64,000 nucleotides of DNA from Candidatus Endowatersipora endosymbiont of Watersipora subatra (GCF_964026585.1 NZ_OZ032160.1:310001-374000); one strand, 5' to 3'. Positions 39,037 through 49,943 are shown, counted from the first letter of the stretch. The notes: generated by a model from the letters alone, not told the origin. Translations and numbers: made by a program.

Positions 39037-39948
39037 TCACTTAACCGTTTTTACAGTCATCGCTATAGCGTAGAGTTCTGATCGGTTCAGTCCAGTTTTT
39101 CGAGCAATGTCACTAGCAGCTTGGCTTGGTTTCATTATTTTTAAGGACTCTCTTATCAAAGACTCGATGTCTATGTTTTTTTTATCATTGCTTTCTTTGG
39201 TCATGAGTCTTTTATAACCCTCAACGAGGATTATAATTTCGCCTCGAATCCTTTCCATATCGTCAAATTCTTGAATCAATTTTGAAAGTGATCCCCGATG
39301 GAAGGTTTCATGCACCTTTGTCAATTCACGAGCTACAACTGCTGTGCGTCGTCCCCCCATGATTTGAGAAAGCCTTTCTAATGTTTTTACAAGTCTTTTG
39401 GGGCTTTCAAAAAAGATCAGTGTATCCGGTTCATTGACTAGACTTGTTAACTTGATCATCATCTTTGATTTTTTATTAGGTAGAAATCCAAGAAAACGAA
39501 ACGATCGGTTTTCTAGGCCACTAGCAATTAAGGCCGCTATCGGTGAGGCCGCGCCAGGAATCGGAATCACCTTCAGGTTAGCACTGATTGCTTCATTCAC
39601 TAGTCGATTTCCAGGATCGCTGATAAGCGGTGTTCCAGCATCACTAATTAGGGCTACCGAATGACCTTCAAGGATATGACGAATAAGATGAGGACCACGG
39701 ATATGAGCATTGTGTTCATTATATGATATTTTGGGTCGGTTTATTCCATAATAATTCAGTAAGATTCCACTGGTACGGGTATCTTCGCAGGCAATAACAG
39801 TAGACCCTGCCAATGTTTCTAGTGCTCTTAAACTGATATCATCCATATTACCAATAGGCGTTGAAACGATGTAGAGTCCAACTTTGAGATGAGGAACAAC
39901 ATATGTATTTGCTCTTATTGTATATTGAAAACTTCTTTTAAGATCCAT
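39037..39948 (-). CDS. rsmI: 16S rRNA (cytidine1402-2'-O)-methyltransferase
   Basis: RsmI methylates the ribose of C1402 in the decoding centre of 16S rRNA. The product is 303 residues from the ATG at 39948 (a TTG at 39954 is also in frame). The tetrapyrrole-methylase fold shows GLYIVSTPIGNMDDISLRAL, CEDTR, VALISDAGTPLISDPG, and IPGAASPIAALIASGL. The C-terminal domain carries MKPSQAASDIARKTGLNRSELY. Identification is firm. Upstream neighbours are not functionally linked. Confidence 0.96.
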   Translation of the reverse strand: MDLKRSFQYTIRANTYVVPHLKVGLYIVSTPIGNMDDISLRALETLAGSTVIACEDTRTSGILLNYYGINRPKISYNEHNAHIRGPHLIRHILEGHSVALISDAGTPLISDPGNRLVNEAISANLKVIPIPGAASPIAALIASGLENRSFRFLGFLPNKKSKMMIKLTSLVNEPDTLIFFESPKRLVKTLERLSQIMGGRRTAVVARELTKVHETFHRGSLSKLIQEFDDMERIRGEIIILVEGYKRLMTKESNDKKNIDIESLIRESLKIMKPSQAASDIARKTGLNRSELYAIAMTVKTVK

Positions 39949-40258
39949 GGTCAATATTATTATCTTGAGGAAATTAGTATAGTCTATTTGAGAGCTAACT
40001 GTATAGATAACTAGAATAAGCCATAATGTTAATTATGATTTTGATCTTTTTTGACATCAAATCTACTTTAAGCAGAATCCATAATGCTTTTCTGATAGGA
40101 AGCCTTAGTTCCTGAAGTGAAGGGGTTGACAAATCTGATTGTTGTTCATTGTACCTCGCCCTCTTCCCCAGGAGAGCCAGTTTAAGAAACTTAAAAACGA
40201 CACCACTTCAATCAAGTATGAAGATCATTGTATTCCTTTAGAGGGGGCTGATATCATC
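39949..40258. other. Intergenic region between rsmI and the suhB-like gene
   Basis: About 310 AT-rich bases lie between the start of rsmI and the end of the suhB-like gene. I saw no coding frame, strong hairpin or RNA gene. Confidence 0.5.
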
Positions 40259-41029
40259 TCAACCTTTATTGACGATATTAACTAGTTGTGCATGGATATA
40301 TTCGTTTCCTGCAACTAATCTTCCTGACTTATAAATTGATTCATTGGAAGTTGGTGCAGTCACGAATCCTCCAGCTTCGCGAACCATTAGCATCCCGGCA
40401 GCAATCTCCCAAGCATTCAAGTTATTTTCCCAATATCCATCGAAGCGCCCTGCAGCAAGCCATGCTAAATTAAGAGTTGATGAACCTGTTGCACGTATAC
40501 CGGAAACTTGTGCCATTAATACTTTTTGCTGGCTTAAAGAAGTGGAAGGGTGATTAGGGATATCAATCACAATCAGACTCGTATCTAAATTATTACGCGC
40601 ACCAACACGTATTCGACGGTCATTCATATATGCACCAGTTCCCTTTTCAGCTGTAAATAGTTCTTCCGTAATCGGATTGTAGATGACTCCGGCTATCAAT
40701 TGGCCTTGACGTTCTAGAGCAATTGATACTGAAAAAAGGGGTACAGAATGGAGAAAATTCATCGTCCCATTTAGTGGATCTACGATCCAACGGTCATTGG
40801 ACTGAGTCGTTGATTTGTTTTTTTCCATTAAAAAGGAATAGTCTGGACGTGCCTTGTTTAACACATTACGGAGGATTTTAGCAGCTTTCAGATCAGCTTG
40901 TAAGGCAAAAAAACTAGGACCTTTTACAGAAATCTGAAGATTTTCGACTTCATTAAAATCATGAATAAGGGAACGACCAGCTTTTGAAGCTGCCTGTACC
41001 ATGACATTTATTAAGGCCGAGCGGGCCAT
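40259..41029 (-). CDS. suhB: Inositol monophosphatase-family protein (SuhB-like) with altered metal ligands
   Basis: The family hydrolyses inositol-1-phosphate; SuhB also acts in rRNA transcription antitermination in E. coli. The 256 residues align along their length with rhizobial SuhB (N-terminus MARSALINVMVQAASKAGRSL). Key sites differ: the DPLDGT motif reads DPLNGT (Asn87), the WDxAAG motif reads WEIAAG (Glu208), and the second Glu of the EE motif is Lys70. Glu69, Asp84 and Thr89 remain. Catalysis may be reduced or lost. GGAG precedes the ATG. It follows efp by 13 bases. Confidence 0.9.
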   Translation of the reverse strand: MARSALINVMVQAASKAGRSLIHDFNEVENLQISVKGPSFFALQADLKAAKILRNVLNKARPDYSFLMEKNKSTTQSNDRWIVDPLNGTMNFLHSVPLFSVSIALERQGQLIAGVIYNPITEELFTAEKGTGAYMNDRRIRVGARNNLDTSLIVIDIPNHPSTSLSQQKVLMAQVSGIRATGSSTLNLAWLAAGRFDGYWENNLNAWEIAAGMLMVREAGGFVTAPTSNESIYKSGRLVAGNEYIHAQLVNIVNKG

Positions 41030-41044
41030 ATCGTAATCTCCAGA

Positions 41045-41611
41045 TCAACCTTCTGTGCGACGAATATAGGTAATATTGTTAATATCTACAACAATCTTCT
41101 CTCCGACCTGGACAAAGGGAGGCACCATAATTTTAAACCCATTATCTATGACTGCAGGTTTATAGGATGAAGAGATTGTTTGTCCTTTGATCACCGGTTC
41201 GGTTTCAATAACTCTAAGGGTTACATAATCCGGAAACCTCATACCTATTGGTTTTTTTTCATAAAACTCAACGGTCACCTGTATGCCATCTTGTAAGAAA
41301 GCTGAACGTTCTCCAATGAATTCTTGTTTTAATTCCAAATGTTCATAGGTTTGAAGATCCATAAACACAAATACATTTTCTTTTTCGTACAGATACTGGA
41401 AATCAGTTTGCTCAAGTCTAATCTTCTTAACGGTCTCTGATGCGCGGAAGCGTTCATTTAATTTGGTACCATCAATCAAGTTTTTTAATTCAACTTGATT
41501 GAAAGCACCGCCTTTACCTGGTTTTACTGCATTGGTCTTCATAACAACCCAAAGACGGTTTTTGTGATCAACGACGTTTCCGGTTTTAATTTCATTACCA
41601 TTAACTCTCAT
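41045..41611 (-). CDS. efp: Elongation factor P
   Basis: EF-P helps ribosomes past polyproline stretches. I start at ATG 41611 (188 residues, [14 protein letters not shown]), preceded by GAGG; an ATG at 41632 would add 7 residues. The KOW-like N-domain has the modified-loop sequence VKPGKGG with the lysine at residue 33. The two OB domains follow, ending with the signature [16 protein letters not shown] and [11 protein letters not shown]. No epmA/epmB lysylation genes are adjacent. Confidence 0.95.
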   Translation of the reverse strand: MRVNGNEIKTGNVVDHKNRLWVVMKTNAVKPGKGGAFNQVELKNLIDGTKLNERFRASETVKKIRLEQTDFQYLYEKENVFVFMDLQTYEHLELKQEFIGERSAFLQDGIQVTVEFYEKKPIGMRFPDYVTLRVIETEPVIKGQTISSSYKPAVIDNGFKIMVPPFVQVGEKIVVDINNITYIRRTEG

Positions 41612-41632
41612 GGAACTGGAAACCTCTTCCAT

Positions 41633-42036
41633 ATTAGTTTAACTTAAGATTCTACATTTCCAATCATCATACTTTTCTCTTTTATTCAAGATCATTAGGT
41701 AATTGTTCACGCACATCTCTCTAAAGTCAAAATTAAAGTTTTCTAGAATATCTACTTCAACATGAAAGGAGAGAAAATAAAGTGATTTCTGAAATAGGAG
41801 TAAATTCTCGTTTCTCGATAAAAACACTTCGCATGGTAAAGGAGCATATAAGAAATGATTCTATCTTCGCTAAAAACAATCAAGGAAGATAATTGCTAAT
41901 ACTAATTCTAATTCTAATTACGCTGATCCGTCTCTATCAACATTGAATAAATAATCACTAATAACAATAGTTACTTGAAGACTATGATCAAGGGATCAAG
42001 GGAGATGAATCGTTACAGTATTTCCATGAGCATTTG
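41633..42036. other. Intergenic region between divergent efp and rpiA
   Basis: About 400 AT-rich bases hold the promoters of two divergent genes. A short tandem repeat lies at 41896-41919. A 62-codon minus-strand frame (41639-41827) is open but unlike a protein I know and probably random. Confidence 0.45.
41896..41919. repeat. Four tandem hexamers (CTAATA, then CTAATT three times)
   Basis: The 24 bases read as one CTAATA and three CTAATT units in direct tandem, about 115 bases before rpiA. Such a run can change length by slippage. No function is evident. Confidence 0.75.
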
Positions 42037-42741
42037 ATGTTTGATACAAAAAAAATACGCGCGGGCGAAGCTGCTCTTAGATTTATAGAATCTGGAATGC
42101 GAGTTGGTATTGGTTCTGGATCGACTGCAGAAGCTTTTATTCATGTTCTGAATAAAAAAATAGCCAAAGGATTCCAAATTATTGGCGTTCCAACCTCTTT
42201 AAGAACCCAAAAACTATGTCAAGTATTAAATATTCCGATAACAGATCTTGATAAAATTCCTGAACTAGATGTGACGATTGACGGTGCAGATGAAATTGAT
42301 CCAGCACTCAATTTAATAAAAGGGGGAGGGGGCGCTCTTTTACGTGAGAAAATTGTTGCCTATGCTTCCCGTACAATGATTGTGATTGCAGATGAGACAA
42401 AAATGGTTGATAAACTCGGTCGATTTCCTTTACCAATAGAGGTAAATCTATTTGGATTAAAGGCAACCCAGATAGCGATAAAGAAGTTAGCTGATTGTTT
42501 AGGGTTATCAGCAAAATATACATTAAGAAAAAATTCTGATTCTACTGTTTTTATTACAGATAGTGGACATAATATTATTGATGTATCATTTTCTAATATC
42601 TCTGATTTCAAGACATTGACTGAACAATTACCTCAAATACCGGGTGTTGTGGAGCATGGACTGTTCATCGGAATAGCGAGTAGGGCTATTGTCGCCACAA
42701 ATAGTGGGATAGATATCATTAAACCGAATTCAAGTTTATAG
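42037..42741 (+). CDS. rpiA: Ribose-5-phosphate isomerase A
   Basis: RpiA interconverts ribose-5-phosphate and ribulose-5-phosphate. From ATG 42037 the product is 234 residues; a TTG just before it is in frame. The active-site segments are [44 protein letters not shown] (read in parts), and EVNLFG. The gene begins the rpiA-DUF2059-gor run found in rhizobia. With tkt it provides the non-oxidative pentose branch. Confidence 0.97.
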   Translation: MFDTKKIRAGEAALRFIESGMRVGIGSGSTAEAFIHVLNKKIAKGFQIIGVPTSLRTQKLCQVLNIPITDLDKIPELDVTIDGADEIDPALNLIKGGGGALLREKIVAYASRTMIVIADETKMVDKLGRFPLPIEVNLFGLKATQIAIKKLADCLGLSAKYTLRKNSDSTVFITDSGHNIIDVSFSNISDFKTLTEQLPQIPGVVEHGLFIGIASRAIVATNSGIDIIKPNSSL

Positions 42742-42810
42742 AAGGACAGAAAGTATACAAGTTAATCTTGTTGCTTTACGATCATTGTTAACTAATGGAG
42801 ATAGAAATTA

Positions 42811-43323
42811 ATGATTTTAGTAATTGAGCCAATTACGATAATTATAACAATTCTTGTATCCTATTTCATTGGAGGGATTGCAGTCGCTCAACCCCCTTTT
42901 CCTGAGCATCTTTCTTCTGCTAGGCAAACTTTGTCTTTAACTCAAGCAACGCGCGGATTTGATAATATTCTCCCGCAAGCTTCATTTATTTTGAAGAATG
43001 AACTGACAGCAAATTATCCTGATAAAGCTGATAAAATTTCGAACATCGTTGATGAAGAGACGATTGAGATCGCGGTTCGGCGCGGTAATCTTGAACAGGA
43101 AGCGGCTCGGATCTTCGCGAGTTCCTTTACGATTGAAGAATTAGAGTTGATTAACGCTTTTTTTTCTTCAGGAATTGGACAAAAGTATCTTAGAAAAACG
43201 CCAATTATTATCAGCAGATTAAAAAAAGCTAGCAAAATTTGGGCTTCAGGAGTTCAGCAGGATCTGATTACAAATGTCCGAAACCGTATGCGTGATCATG
43301 ATAATAGAATGGAGGGATACTAG
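42811..43323 (+). CDS. DUF2059 exported protein
   Basis: The function is unknown. The 170 residues begin with a hydrophobic signal sequence (about 9-28, TIIITILVSYFIGG, cleaved probably after AVA). An all-helical DUF2059 domain follows (about 80-150, ARIFASSFTIEELELINAFF, GIGQKYLRKTP). The ATG follows GGAGAT. Position between rpiA and gor is conserved in rhizobia. It ends 2 bases before gor. Confidence 0.85.
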   Translation: MILVIEPITIIITILVSYFIGGIAVAQPPFPEHLSSARQTLSLTQATRGFDNILPQASFILKNELTANYPDKADKISNIVDEETIEIAVRRGNLEQEAARIFASSFTIEELELINAFFSSGIGQKYLRKTPIIISRLKKASKIWASGVQQDLITNVRNRMRDHDNRMEGY

Positions 43324-43325
43324 TT

Positions 43326-44735
43326 TTGAACTATGATTATGATCTCTTCGTAATTGGCGGCGGTTCTGGTGGAGTTAGGGCCGCCCGTAAAACATCTCAT
43401 TTGGGACAACGTGTCGGTATTGCAGAAGAACATCGATATGGTGGAACTTGTGTTATCCGTGGCTGCGTTCCTAAAAAACTTTATTTATATGCTGCGAGAT
43501 TTTCTGAATCTTTCCAAGATTCCGAGGGTTTTGGATGGAAACTGAGTAATTGGTCCTTTGACTGGTCTAAACTTGTTATGAATAAAGAACATGAGATTAC
43601 ACGACTCGAAAGATTGTATAGAGAAGGACTCCAATCTAGTGGAGTTGAAGTGTTTGATTCTCGTGCTGAGCTGAAAGGTCCACATGAAATCTGGATTCAA
43701 TCACTTGATCAAATAGTCACTGCTGAGCGTATAGTTATCGCCGTCGGAGGAAAGCCAAATTGTAATAAAGACTTAGTAGGGTATGAATATGCTATTACCT
43801 CAGATGAAGTTTTTGATTTAGAAAAGTTACCAAAAACCATTATTATTAATGGTGCCGGATATATTGCGATTGAACTGGCTTCAATATTCAAGGGATTGGG
43901 TGTAGATACAACTATTCTTTATCACGGGATCACCATTTTACGCGGATTCGACGATGATTTGCGGTTCACACTACAAAAAGAATATGAAAAGCGAGGAATC
44001 AAGGTTATAACCGAACAGTCTTTGACTCGGATCGAAAGTTGTCATTCTTCTTTTCAGAGTACCGGTCCCTGGAGGGTCCATCTTTCAGGTGGGGATATTA
44101 TTCAAGCTGATGTAGTAATGATGGCAATTGGTCGTATTCCTAATACTGATAGTTTAGGTCTTGAAGGAGTAGGGGTTAAAACGGATAATCAGGGCTATAT
44201 TCAGGTCAACGAATATTCTAGAACGAATATTCGAAATATATGGGCTTTGGGTGATGTGACTAACCGTGTACCGCTAACTTCGGTTGCTATACATGAAGCT
44301 ATGTGTTTTATTGCCACAGAATATATGAATTCTCCTCAGAAACCTGATTATGACATGATTGCAAGAGTTGTTTTTTCTCATCCAGAAATAGGAACAATTG
44401 GGTTGACTGAAATGGAAGCAGCAAAGAATTTTGATAGTGTCAATGTATTTAAAACGTGCTTTCGAACGATGAAAAGTACCCTCAGTGGACGTGATAGCAA
44501 AATGCTCATGAAACTTATTGTTGATGGTGATTCAGATAAGATCGTGGGAGCTCATATTCTTGGACCTAATGCTGGTGAAATAGTACAAATGCTTGCTATC
44601 TCTATGAAAATGGGAGTGACCAAGTCTCATTTAGACCGAACAATGGCAGTTCATCCAACCGCTGGAGAGGAGCTGGTTACTATGTATGAACCAACTTACC
44701 GGATAAAATTTGGTAAACGTCTTCATAAAAACTGA
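43326..44735 (+). CDS. gor: Glutathione-disulfide reductase
   Basis: Gor reduces oxidised glutathione with NADPH and FAD. The 469 residues start at a TTG (43326) with GGAGGG nine bases upstream; no ATG fits. FAD motif IGGGSGG is at 10-16, the redox pair Cys42/Cys47 in GGTCVIRGC, the NADPH motif GAGYIAIELAS, and the C-terminal HPTAGEEL with the catalytic His. In the NADPH region YHGITILRGFD the first residue that is usually Arg (YRG) is His; the second Arg remains. Glutathione use fits fghA elsewhere in the window. Confidence 0.95.
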   Translation: MNYDYDLFVIGGGSGGVRAARKTSHLGQRVGIAEEHRYGGTCVIRGCVPKKLYLYAARFSESFQDSEGFGWKLSNWSFDWSKLVMNKEHEITRLERLYREGLQSSGVEVFDSRAELKGPHEIWIQSLDQIVTAERIVIAVGGKPNCNKDLVGYEYAITSDEVFDLEKLPKTIIINGAGYIAIELASIFKGLGVDTTILYHGITILRGFDDDLRFTLQKEYEKRGIKVITEQSLTRIESCHSSFQSTGPWRVHLSGGDIIQADVVMMAIGRIPNTDSLGLEGVGVKTDNQGYIQVNEYSRTNIRNIWALGDVTNRVPLTSVAIHEAMCFIATEYMNSPQKPDYDMIARVVFSHPEIGTIGLTEMEAAKNFDSVNVFKTCFRTMKSTLSGRDSKMLMKLIVDGDSDKIVGAHILGPNAGEIVQMLAISMKMGVTKSHLDRTMAVHPTAGEELVTMYEPTYRIKFGKRLHKN

Positions 44736-44765
44736 ATCATGAAACATCGATAAAGAGTCCAATCA

Positions 44766-46007
44766 CTAGCTACGGTAATTGCTGTTAATCTGAATATATT
44801 CTTGTGTGAAATCACATGTCCAGACCGTGGACTTTCCATTGCCAATCCCTAAATCAACCGTGAGCCTAATATACTCTTCCTTCATAACTGTACCAGCAGC
44901 CTCTTCACTATAGTCTGGATGACGTGCCCCATTAAGAGTCACTTGTATATCACCAAACCAAATATTAAGGCGATCACGCTCAACGAACTCGCCAGACTTT
45001 CCGACAGCCATAACAACGCGCCCCCAATTGGCATCCTCTCCAGCAATTGCTGTCTTGACCAGCGGTGAATTGGCAATCGTTTTTGCAATTTTCTTAGCGG
45101 ATAAACTACTTTTGGCTCCCCTTACATGAACTTCAACATGCTTGGTTGCTCCCTCGCCATCTCGCACAATTTGCATTGCGAGATCATGTAAAACAGAATG
45201 AAGCATCATTTGAAAAATAGAAAGGCGAGAATCTGATAAATCTTTAATACAAGAATGATTTCTTTTTTCGATCGAAAAGAGCATCAAGGTATCGCTCGTA
45301 GAAGTATCGCCATCGACAGTCACTGCATTAAAAGTTTTATGTGTTAGGTCTTGAAGTAATTTTTGCAAAACGCTAGAGGTAACAGGAAGATCAGTTACTA
45401 TAAAAGCAAGCATAGTCGCCATATTTGGCTCAATCATGCCAGACCCTTTAGCAATTCCGTTTATATAAACAGGTATATGATCAATATCAAAGAAAATAGA
45501 CGCGAGCTTTGGATAGGTATCCGTTGTCATGATCGTTTTAGATGCACTATACCAGTTGTCTTCAATAGCCTGTTTTTCTAGAATTTTTAAATATTCAGGA
45601 AAACTAGAAGTATCTAGAGGTTCGCCAATCACTCCAGTTGATGCTAAATAAACCTCAGACGGAGAGCAATTACAGACTTCTGCGGCAGCAGATGCGGTTG
45701 ATAAAACGGACTCGTTGCCTTTCCTTCCTGTAAAAGCATTGGCATTACCAGAATTAATAACTAATGCTTTAGCCTTTGGGTTGATACTCCCCGCTAAGTG
45801 AAATCGACACCAAGTCACTGGGGCTGATGGACAACGGGATTTCGTAAAGACACCTGCTACATTAGCTGGTTTATCAAAGACCATCAACATCAGATCATGA
45901 CGGCCTGAATATTTAATTCCCGCTTCCATCGTCGCAATTCTCACGCCTTTAATAGGTGGAAGCACAGGATAAGATACAGGGGCAAGAGGGGAGGGTGAGC
46001 GGTTCAT
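44766..46007 (-). CDS. argJ: Bifunctional glutamate N-acetyltransferase / amino-acid acetyltransferase
   Basis: ArgJ transfers acetyl from N-acetylornithine to glutamate, making the arginine pathway cyclic. The 413-residue precursor self-cleaves before Thr198 in [10 protein letters not shown] to form alpha and beta chains. The N-terminus [18 protein letters not shown] and the [11 protein letters not shown] and GDGEGATK motifs are typical (here RDGEGATK). It is 29 bases downstream of the parvulin gene, in the rhizobial order argJ-PPIase-secA. Confidence 0.96.
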   Translation of the reverse strand: MNRSPSPLAPVSYPVLPPIKGVRIATMEAGIKYSGRHDLMLMVFDKPANVAGVFTKSRCPSAPVTWCRFHLAGSINPKAKALVINSGNANAFTGRKGNESVLSTASAAAEVCNCSPSEVYLASTGVIGEPLDTSSFPEYLKILEKQAIEDNWYSASKTIMTTDTYPKLASIFFDIDHIPVYINGIAKGSGMIEPNMATMLAFIVTDLPVTSSVLQKLLQDLTHKTFNAVTVDGDTSTSDTLMLFSIEKRNHSCIKDLSDSRLSIFQMMLHSVLHDLAMQIVRDGEGATKHVEVHVRGAKSSLSAKKIAKTIANSPLVKTAIAGEDANWGRVVMAVGKSGEFVERDRLNIWFGDIQVTLNGARHPDYSEEAAGTVMKEEYIRLTVDLGIGNGKSTVWTCDFTQEYIQINSNYRS

Positions 46008-46036
46008 AATGAATAGCAGTAATTCAAATGACTCAG

Positions 46037-46897
46037 TTAACCTTGATTGAAAGTCAAAAGTTTGAGGGTTTCATCAAGAACTTGAACCTTGTAAGCCTCT
46101 CGAGATTCTCTAACAATTTTCTTATAAGCTTCCGCTAAAAGCAATTGACGCAATTTGTCTTTGGACTCCTCAAAAGTTGGTGGAGCCACATCCCTTAATT
46201 CCTCAACTTTGATTATATGATATCCAAACTGAGATTTCACAGGTGATTTTGTAAATTCTCCTGGCTTTAATGAAAATGCGGCCCTTTCAAATTCAGGAAC
46301 CATATGACCTTTACCAAAAAAACCGAGATCTCCACCCTTAGAACCGGTTGATCCTATAGACTTCGCCTTTGCTAGCTCAAAAAAATCCTTACCTTCTTCT
46401 AATTCTTTGATGATCGCACGAGCTTGATCTTTAGTTTTGACAAGTATGTGACGAGCATTGATTTCTTGTTTCGGTTTTATCATGAGCCGTTCTCTTTGAT
46501 ATCTTATTTTGATATCTTCATCATTGACCATAGTTTGAATATGCCGATTGAAGAAACTATTATGCAATATTCTTTTTTTCAGAAAATCGATCTTTATCTT
46601 GATTGTTTCATCGTTTAATAAATTCTGTTCTTCCGCTCGCTTAGCTAAAACATTTATATCGATAAGTCTGTCTAGAACACGTGCTAATCTTTCTTTTTCA
46701 GGAAAAAAAGAGAATTGTTGTTCCATATCCTGGGTGGCTTGTTCTAACTGAGACAGTGTTATATAAGTCTCTCCAACCTTTGCTACTAATTTATCCTCTT
46801 GAGTTGAAGGGGAGGCCCATACCTGTGAAAATAAGATTATCTTAAGGCCCATAGTAAACATAAAAATTCTAAGAATTGAAGTTGATAAGGATTTCAT
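46037..46897 (-). CDS. Periplasmic parvulin-type peptidyl-prolyl isomerase
   Basis: This is a SurA/PpiC-like foldase. The 286 residues start with a signal sequence ([21 protein letters not shown], in part, cleaved near residue 29). The N-terminal chaperone region spans about 36-135. A rotamase domain follows at about 140-240 ([47 protein letters not shown]). A C-terminal helix completes it. The start is divergent from secA, and both serve export. The exact orthologue name is unclear. Confidence 0.92.
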   Translation of the reverse strand: MKSLSTSILRIFMFTMGLKIILFSQVWASPSTQEDKLVAKVGETYITLSQLEQATQDMEQQFSFFPEKERLARVLDRLIDINVLAKRAEEQNLLNDETIKIKIDFLKKRILHNSFFNRHIQTMVNDEDIKIRYQRERLMIKPKQEINARHILVKTKDQARAIIKELEEGKDFFELAKAKSIGSTGSKGGDLGFFGKGHMVPEFERAAFSLKPGEFTKSPVKSQFGYHIIKVEELRDVAPPTFEESKDKLRQLLLAEAYKKIVRESREAYKVQVLDETLKLLTFNQG

Positions 46898-47288
46898 ATG
46901 ACTTTATAGAATAAATTTGTTAAGAGTTAATAATGAATGCTTGATTGAAACATTTTATTATTAAGACATGATCTTTTATATCTTAATACTATAGTCTTCT
47001 TTTTGATTTTTTTATTTTCGTTGACAAGGTTTCATCTTCCTTTTATCCGTTTAAAGACTTGACGTTTACTGTAAACCGTTGGTTTGAACCCCGTGAACCG
47101 TTAGTTTGATAAGAATACTAGAATAGAATATAACTGATAACCAGTAAAATTCTATGATTTTTATATAATCAAGACTTGTTCAAAATTTTTATATGTCTAC
47201 GCCATGAATAAGAAATTCTGTGGCCATTTTTAGGCAAAGAAACCTACTATAACAACATTCCTAATCTCCAACAAGGTGATATTTCATC
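46898..47288. other. Regulatory region between the parvulin gene and secA
   Basis: 391 AT-rich bases serve two divergent genes. A candidate promoter for secA is TTGACA (47021-47026) and TATCCG (47044-47049), 17 bases apart. Two near-identical palindromic elements lie just downstream at 47071-47109. The secA leader would be about 230 bases, with AAGGTG ten bases before the ATG. Confidence 0.4.
47071..47109. promoter_or_regulatory. Twin palindromic elements upstream of secA
   Basis: GTAAACCGTTGGTTTGA (47071-47087) and GTGAACCGTTAGTTTGA (47093-47109) differ at two bases and start 22 bases apart, about two helix turns. The first contains the perfect palindrome AAACC-GTT-GGTTT. They resemble paired operators for a dimeric DNA-binding protein. 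No regulator is identified, and this is inference from symmetry and position. Confidence 0.45.
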
Positions 47289-49943
47289 ATGGCTCTTCTT
47301 CGTCGTATTACAAGCAGATTTTTTCGATCACGAAATGATCGAAAAATCAAAAAGTATCAACCTTATCTTCATTCAATCAATGCTTTAGAAGCTGAAATCG
47401 AGATAATTTCCGATGATGAACTTAAAGCAAAAACCGATCAATTCCGAACCGATATCAAATTAGGAAAATCTGTTGATGACCTCCTCATTCCAGCTTTTGC
47501 AGTTGTTCGTGAGGCGTCTAAACGAGCGCTTGGTATGAGACATTTTGATGTTCAGCTTATAGGTGGCATGATTCTTCATGAAGGTAATATTTCTGAGATG
47601 AGGACAGGGGAAGGAAAAACTCTTGTTGCTACACTACCTGTTTATCTAAATGCCCTTTCTGGAAAAGGGGTTCATGTTGTGACAGTGAACGATTATCTCG
47701 CTAAACGAGATTCAGAATGGATGAAAAAGGTCTATTCTTTTCTTGGAATGACAACTGGTGTCATTATCAACGAATTAGATGATGATGAACGAAAAAAAGC
47801 TTATAACTGTGATATAACCTATGGAACTAACAATGAGTTTGGTTTTGATTATCTCCGCGACAACATGAAATTTGATATCGAATCAATGGTACAGAGGGGT
47901 CATCACTATGCAATTATCGATGAGGTTGATTCCATTTTAATTGATGAAGCTAGGACTCCGCTTATTATTTCTGGCCCAGTTGATGATAAATCAGATCTTT
48001 ACACTACAATAGATCAGTTTATACCGAGGTTGGATTGCGAAGACTACATAATTGATGAAAAAGAGCGTTCTGTGATTTTTACCGAAGATGGTAGCGAAAA
48101 GATTGAAAAGATGCTTGGAGACGCTGGACTGTTAAATGAAAACTCGCTTTACGACATAGACAATATTGCAATTGTTCACCACGTTAACAACGCCTTAAAA
48201 GCACACACAATCTTTGCACGCGATAAAGATTATATCGTAAGAAATAATGAAGTCGTTATTATTGACGAATTTACTGGTCGTATGACGCCTGGAAGGCGCT
48301 ACTCAGATGGCCAACACCAAGCACTAGAGGCCAAGGAAAAAGTCAATATTCAACCCGAGAATAAAACACTCGCATCAGTAACTTTCCAAAACTACTTCCG
48401 GATGTATAATAAGCTTGCTGGTATGACCGGTACAGCTATGACAGAATCAGATGAATTTTTTGATATTTATAAATTAAATGTTGTTGAAGTTCCAACCAAT
48501 AAGCCAGTAGCACGTATTGATAATGATGATCAAATATATATCACTTCGAAAGAGAAGCACCGTGCTATAATCAAGATTGTGAAACAGTGTCAAGAACGCG
48601 GGCAACCGGTCCTTGTTGGAACGACATCGATTGAGAAATCCGAGCGCCTTTCGGATCTGATGGAAACGGCTGGTGTTAAAAATCTAAAAGTTCTGAATGC
48701 TCTTTATCATGAGCAAGAGGCTTATATTATTGGTCAAGCTGGTATTCCTGGTGCTGTAACGATTGCAACTAATATGGCAGGTCGTGGGACTGATATTCAG
48801 TTAGGCGGCAATCTCGATATGCGAATCGAACGAGAATTAGAAAGTCAGTCAAAAAAAGGAGATGAAAAGTTTAGAAGAAAGATAACAGAAGAAGTTAGTA
48901 GTCTCAAAGAAAAAGCAATATCAGCAGGGGGGTTATTTGTTCTTGCAACAGAACGCCACGAAAGTCGACGGATTGATAATCAATTGCGGGGTCGTTCAGG
49001 ACGCCAGGGTGATCCTGGTAATTCAATTTTTTTCTTATCTTTAGAAGATGATTTGATGCGCATTTTTGGATCCCATCGCATGGATTCAATGTTGATTAAG
49101 CTTGGTTTAAAAGAGGATGAGGCAATTACTCATCCTTGGATTAGCAAGGCATTAGAAAAGGCTCAACAGAAGGTTGAAACACATAACCTTGATACACGTA
49201 AAAACTTGTTGAAATTTGATGATGTTATGAATGAGCAGCGAAAGGTGATTTTTGAACAGCGTATTGATATAATGAGCTCAGATAATCTTTCAGAATACAT
49301 CAAGGATATGCGTGAAGATACTATTGAAGAACTGATCAATTCTGCTGTACCTGAAAAAAGTTATTCAGATCAGTGGTCTATTGAGAAACTCAAAGACAGT
49401 GTACAGCATTATTTAAATCTGGATTTACCTATAAAGGACTGGGCAAATGAAGACGGAATCGACGAACAGAGAATATTAGAACGAATTATCAATGCTGCCA
49501 ATGAGATTAATAAGAAACGGTATCAGATGGTTGGCAAGGAAATTCTGGCTCATATAGAAAAGTCAGTATTGTTACAAACACTAGATGATTTATGGCGCGA
49601 GCATCTTGAAAACCTTGAACATCTGAGATTCGTTATAGGGCTTAGAGGATACGGTCAACGGGATCCCCTGAATGAATATAAGTCTGAAGCGTTTCAATTA
49701 TTTAATTCCTTGCTTTCTGATCTTCGTCGAATTGTCACATCCAAGATGATGAATCTTGAAATGTTTCAAAAAACGACAATAAAAGATGTATATCGTAAAG
49801 CAATCATCACAAACAAAAAGAGACAAGAGACCGAAAAATACAAAATGAATGATTCAAAAGATTGGCACTCTGTTGGACGGAATCAACCATGCCCTTGCGG
49901 GACAGGCTTGAAATATAAGCACTGCCATGGAAAGATTAAATAA
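47289..49943 (+). CDS. secA: Preprotein translocase ATPase SecA
   Basis: SecA drives secreted proteins through SecYEG. The 884 residues include Walker A RTGEGKT at 105-111, the DEAD-type box [15 protein letters not shown], the cross-linking domain, [15 protein letters not shown], and [14 protein letters not shown]-terminal zinc site [14 protein letters not shown] binds SecB and lipid. All parts are present at normal length. AAGGTG precedes the ATG by ten bases. Confidence 0.98.
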   Translation: MALLRRITSRFFRSRNDRKIKKYQPYLHSINALEAEIEIISDDELKAKTDQFRTDIKLGKSVDDLLIPAFAVVREASKRALGMRHFDVQLIGGMILHEGNISEMRTGEGKTLVATLPVYLNALSGKGVHVVTVNDYLAKRDSEWMKKVYSFLGMTTGVIINELDDDERKKAYNCDITYGTNNEFGFDYLRDNMKFDIESMVQRGHHYAIIDEVDSILIDEARTPLIISGPVDDKSDLYTTIDQFIPRLDCEDYIIDEKERSVIFTEDGSEKIEKMLGDAGLLNENSLYDIDNIAIVHHVNNALKAHTIFARDKDYIVRNNEVVIIDEFTGRMTPGRRYSDGQHQALEAKEKVNIQPENKTLASVTFQNYFRMYNKLAGMTGTAMTESDEFFDIYKLNVVEVPTNKPVARIDNDDQIYITSKEKHRAIIKIVKQCQERGQPVLVGTTSIEKSERLSDLMETAGVKNLKVLNALYHEQEAYIIGQAGIPGAVTIATNMAGRGTDIQLGGNLDMRIERELESQSKKGDEKFRRKITEEVSSLKEKAISAGGLFVLATERHESRRIDNQLRGRSGRQGDPGNSIFFLSLEDDLMRIFGSHRMDSMLIKLGLKEDEAITHPWISKALEKAQQKVETHNLDTRKNLLKFDDVMNEQRKVIFEQRIDIMSSDNLSEYIKDMREDTIEELINSAVPEKSYSDQWSIEKLKDSVQHYLNLDLPIKDWANEDGIDEQRILERIINAANEINKKRYQMVGKEILAHIEKSVLLQTLDDLWREHLENLEHLRFVIGLRGYGQRDPLNEYKSEAFQLFNSLLSDLRRIVTSKMMNLEMFQKTTIKDVYRKAIITNKKRQETEKYKMNDSKDWHSVGRNQPCPCGTGLKYKHCHGKIK

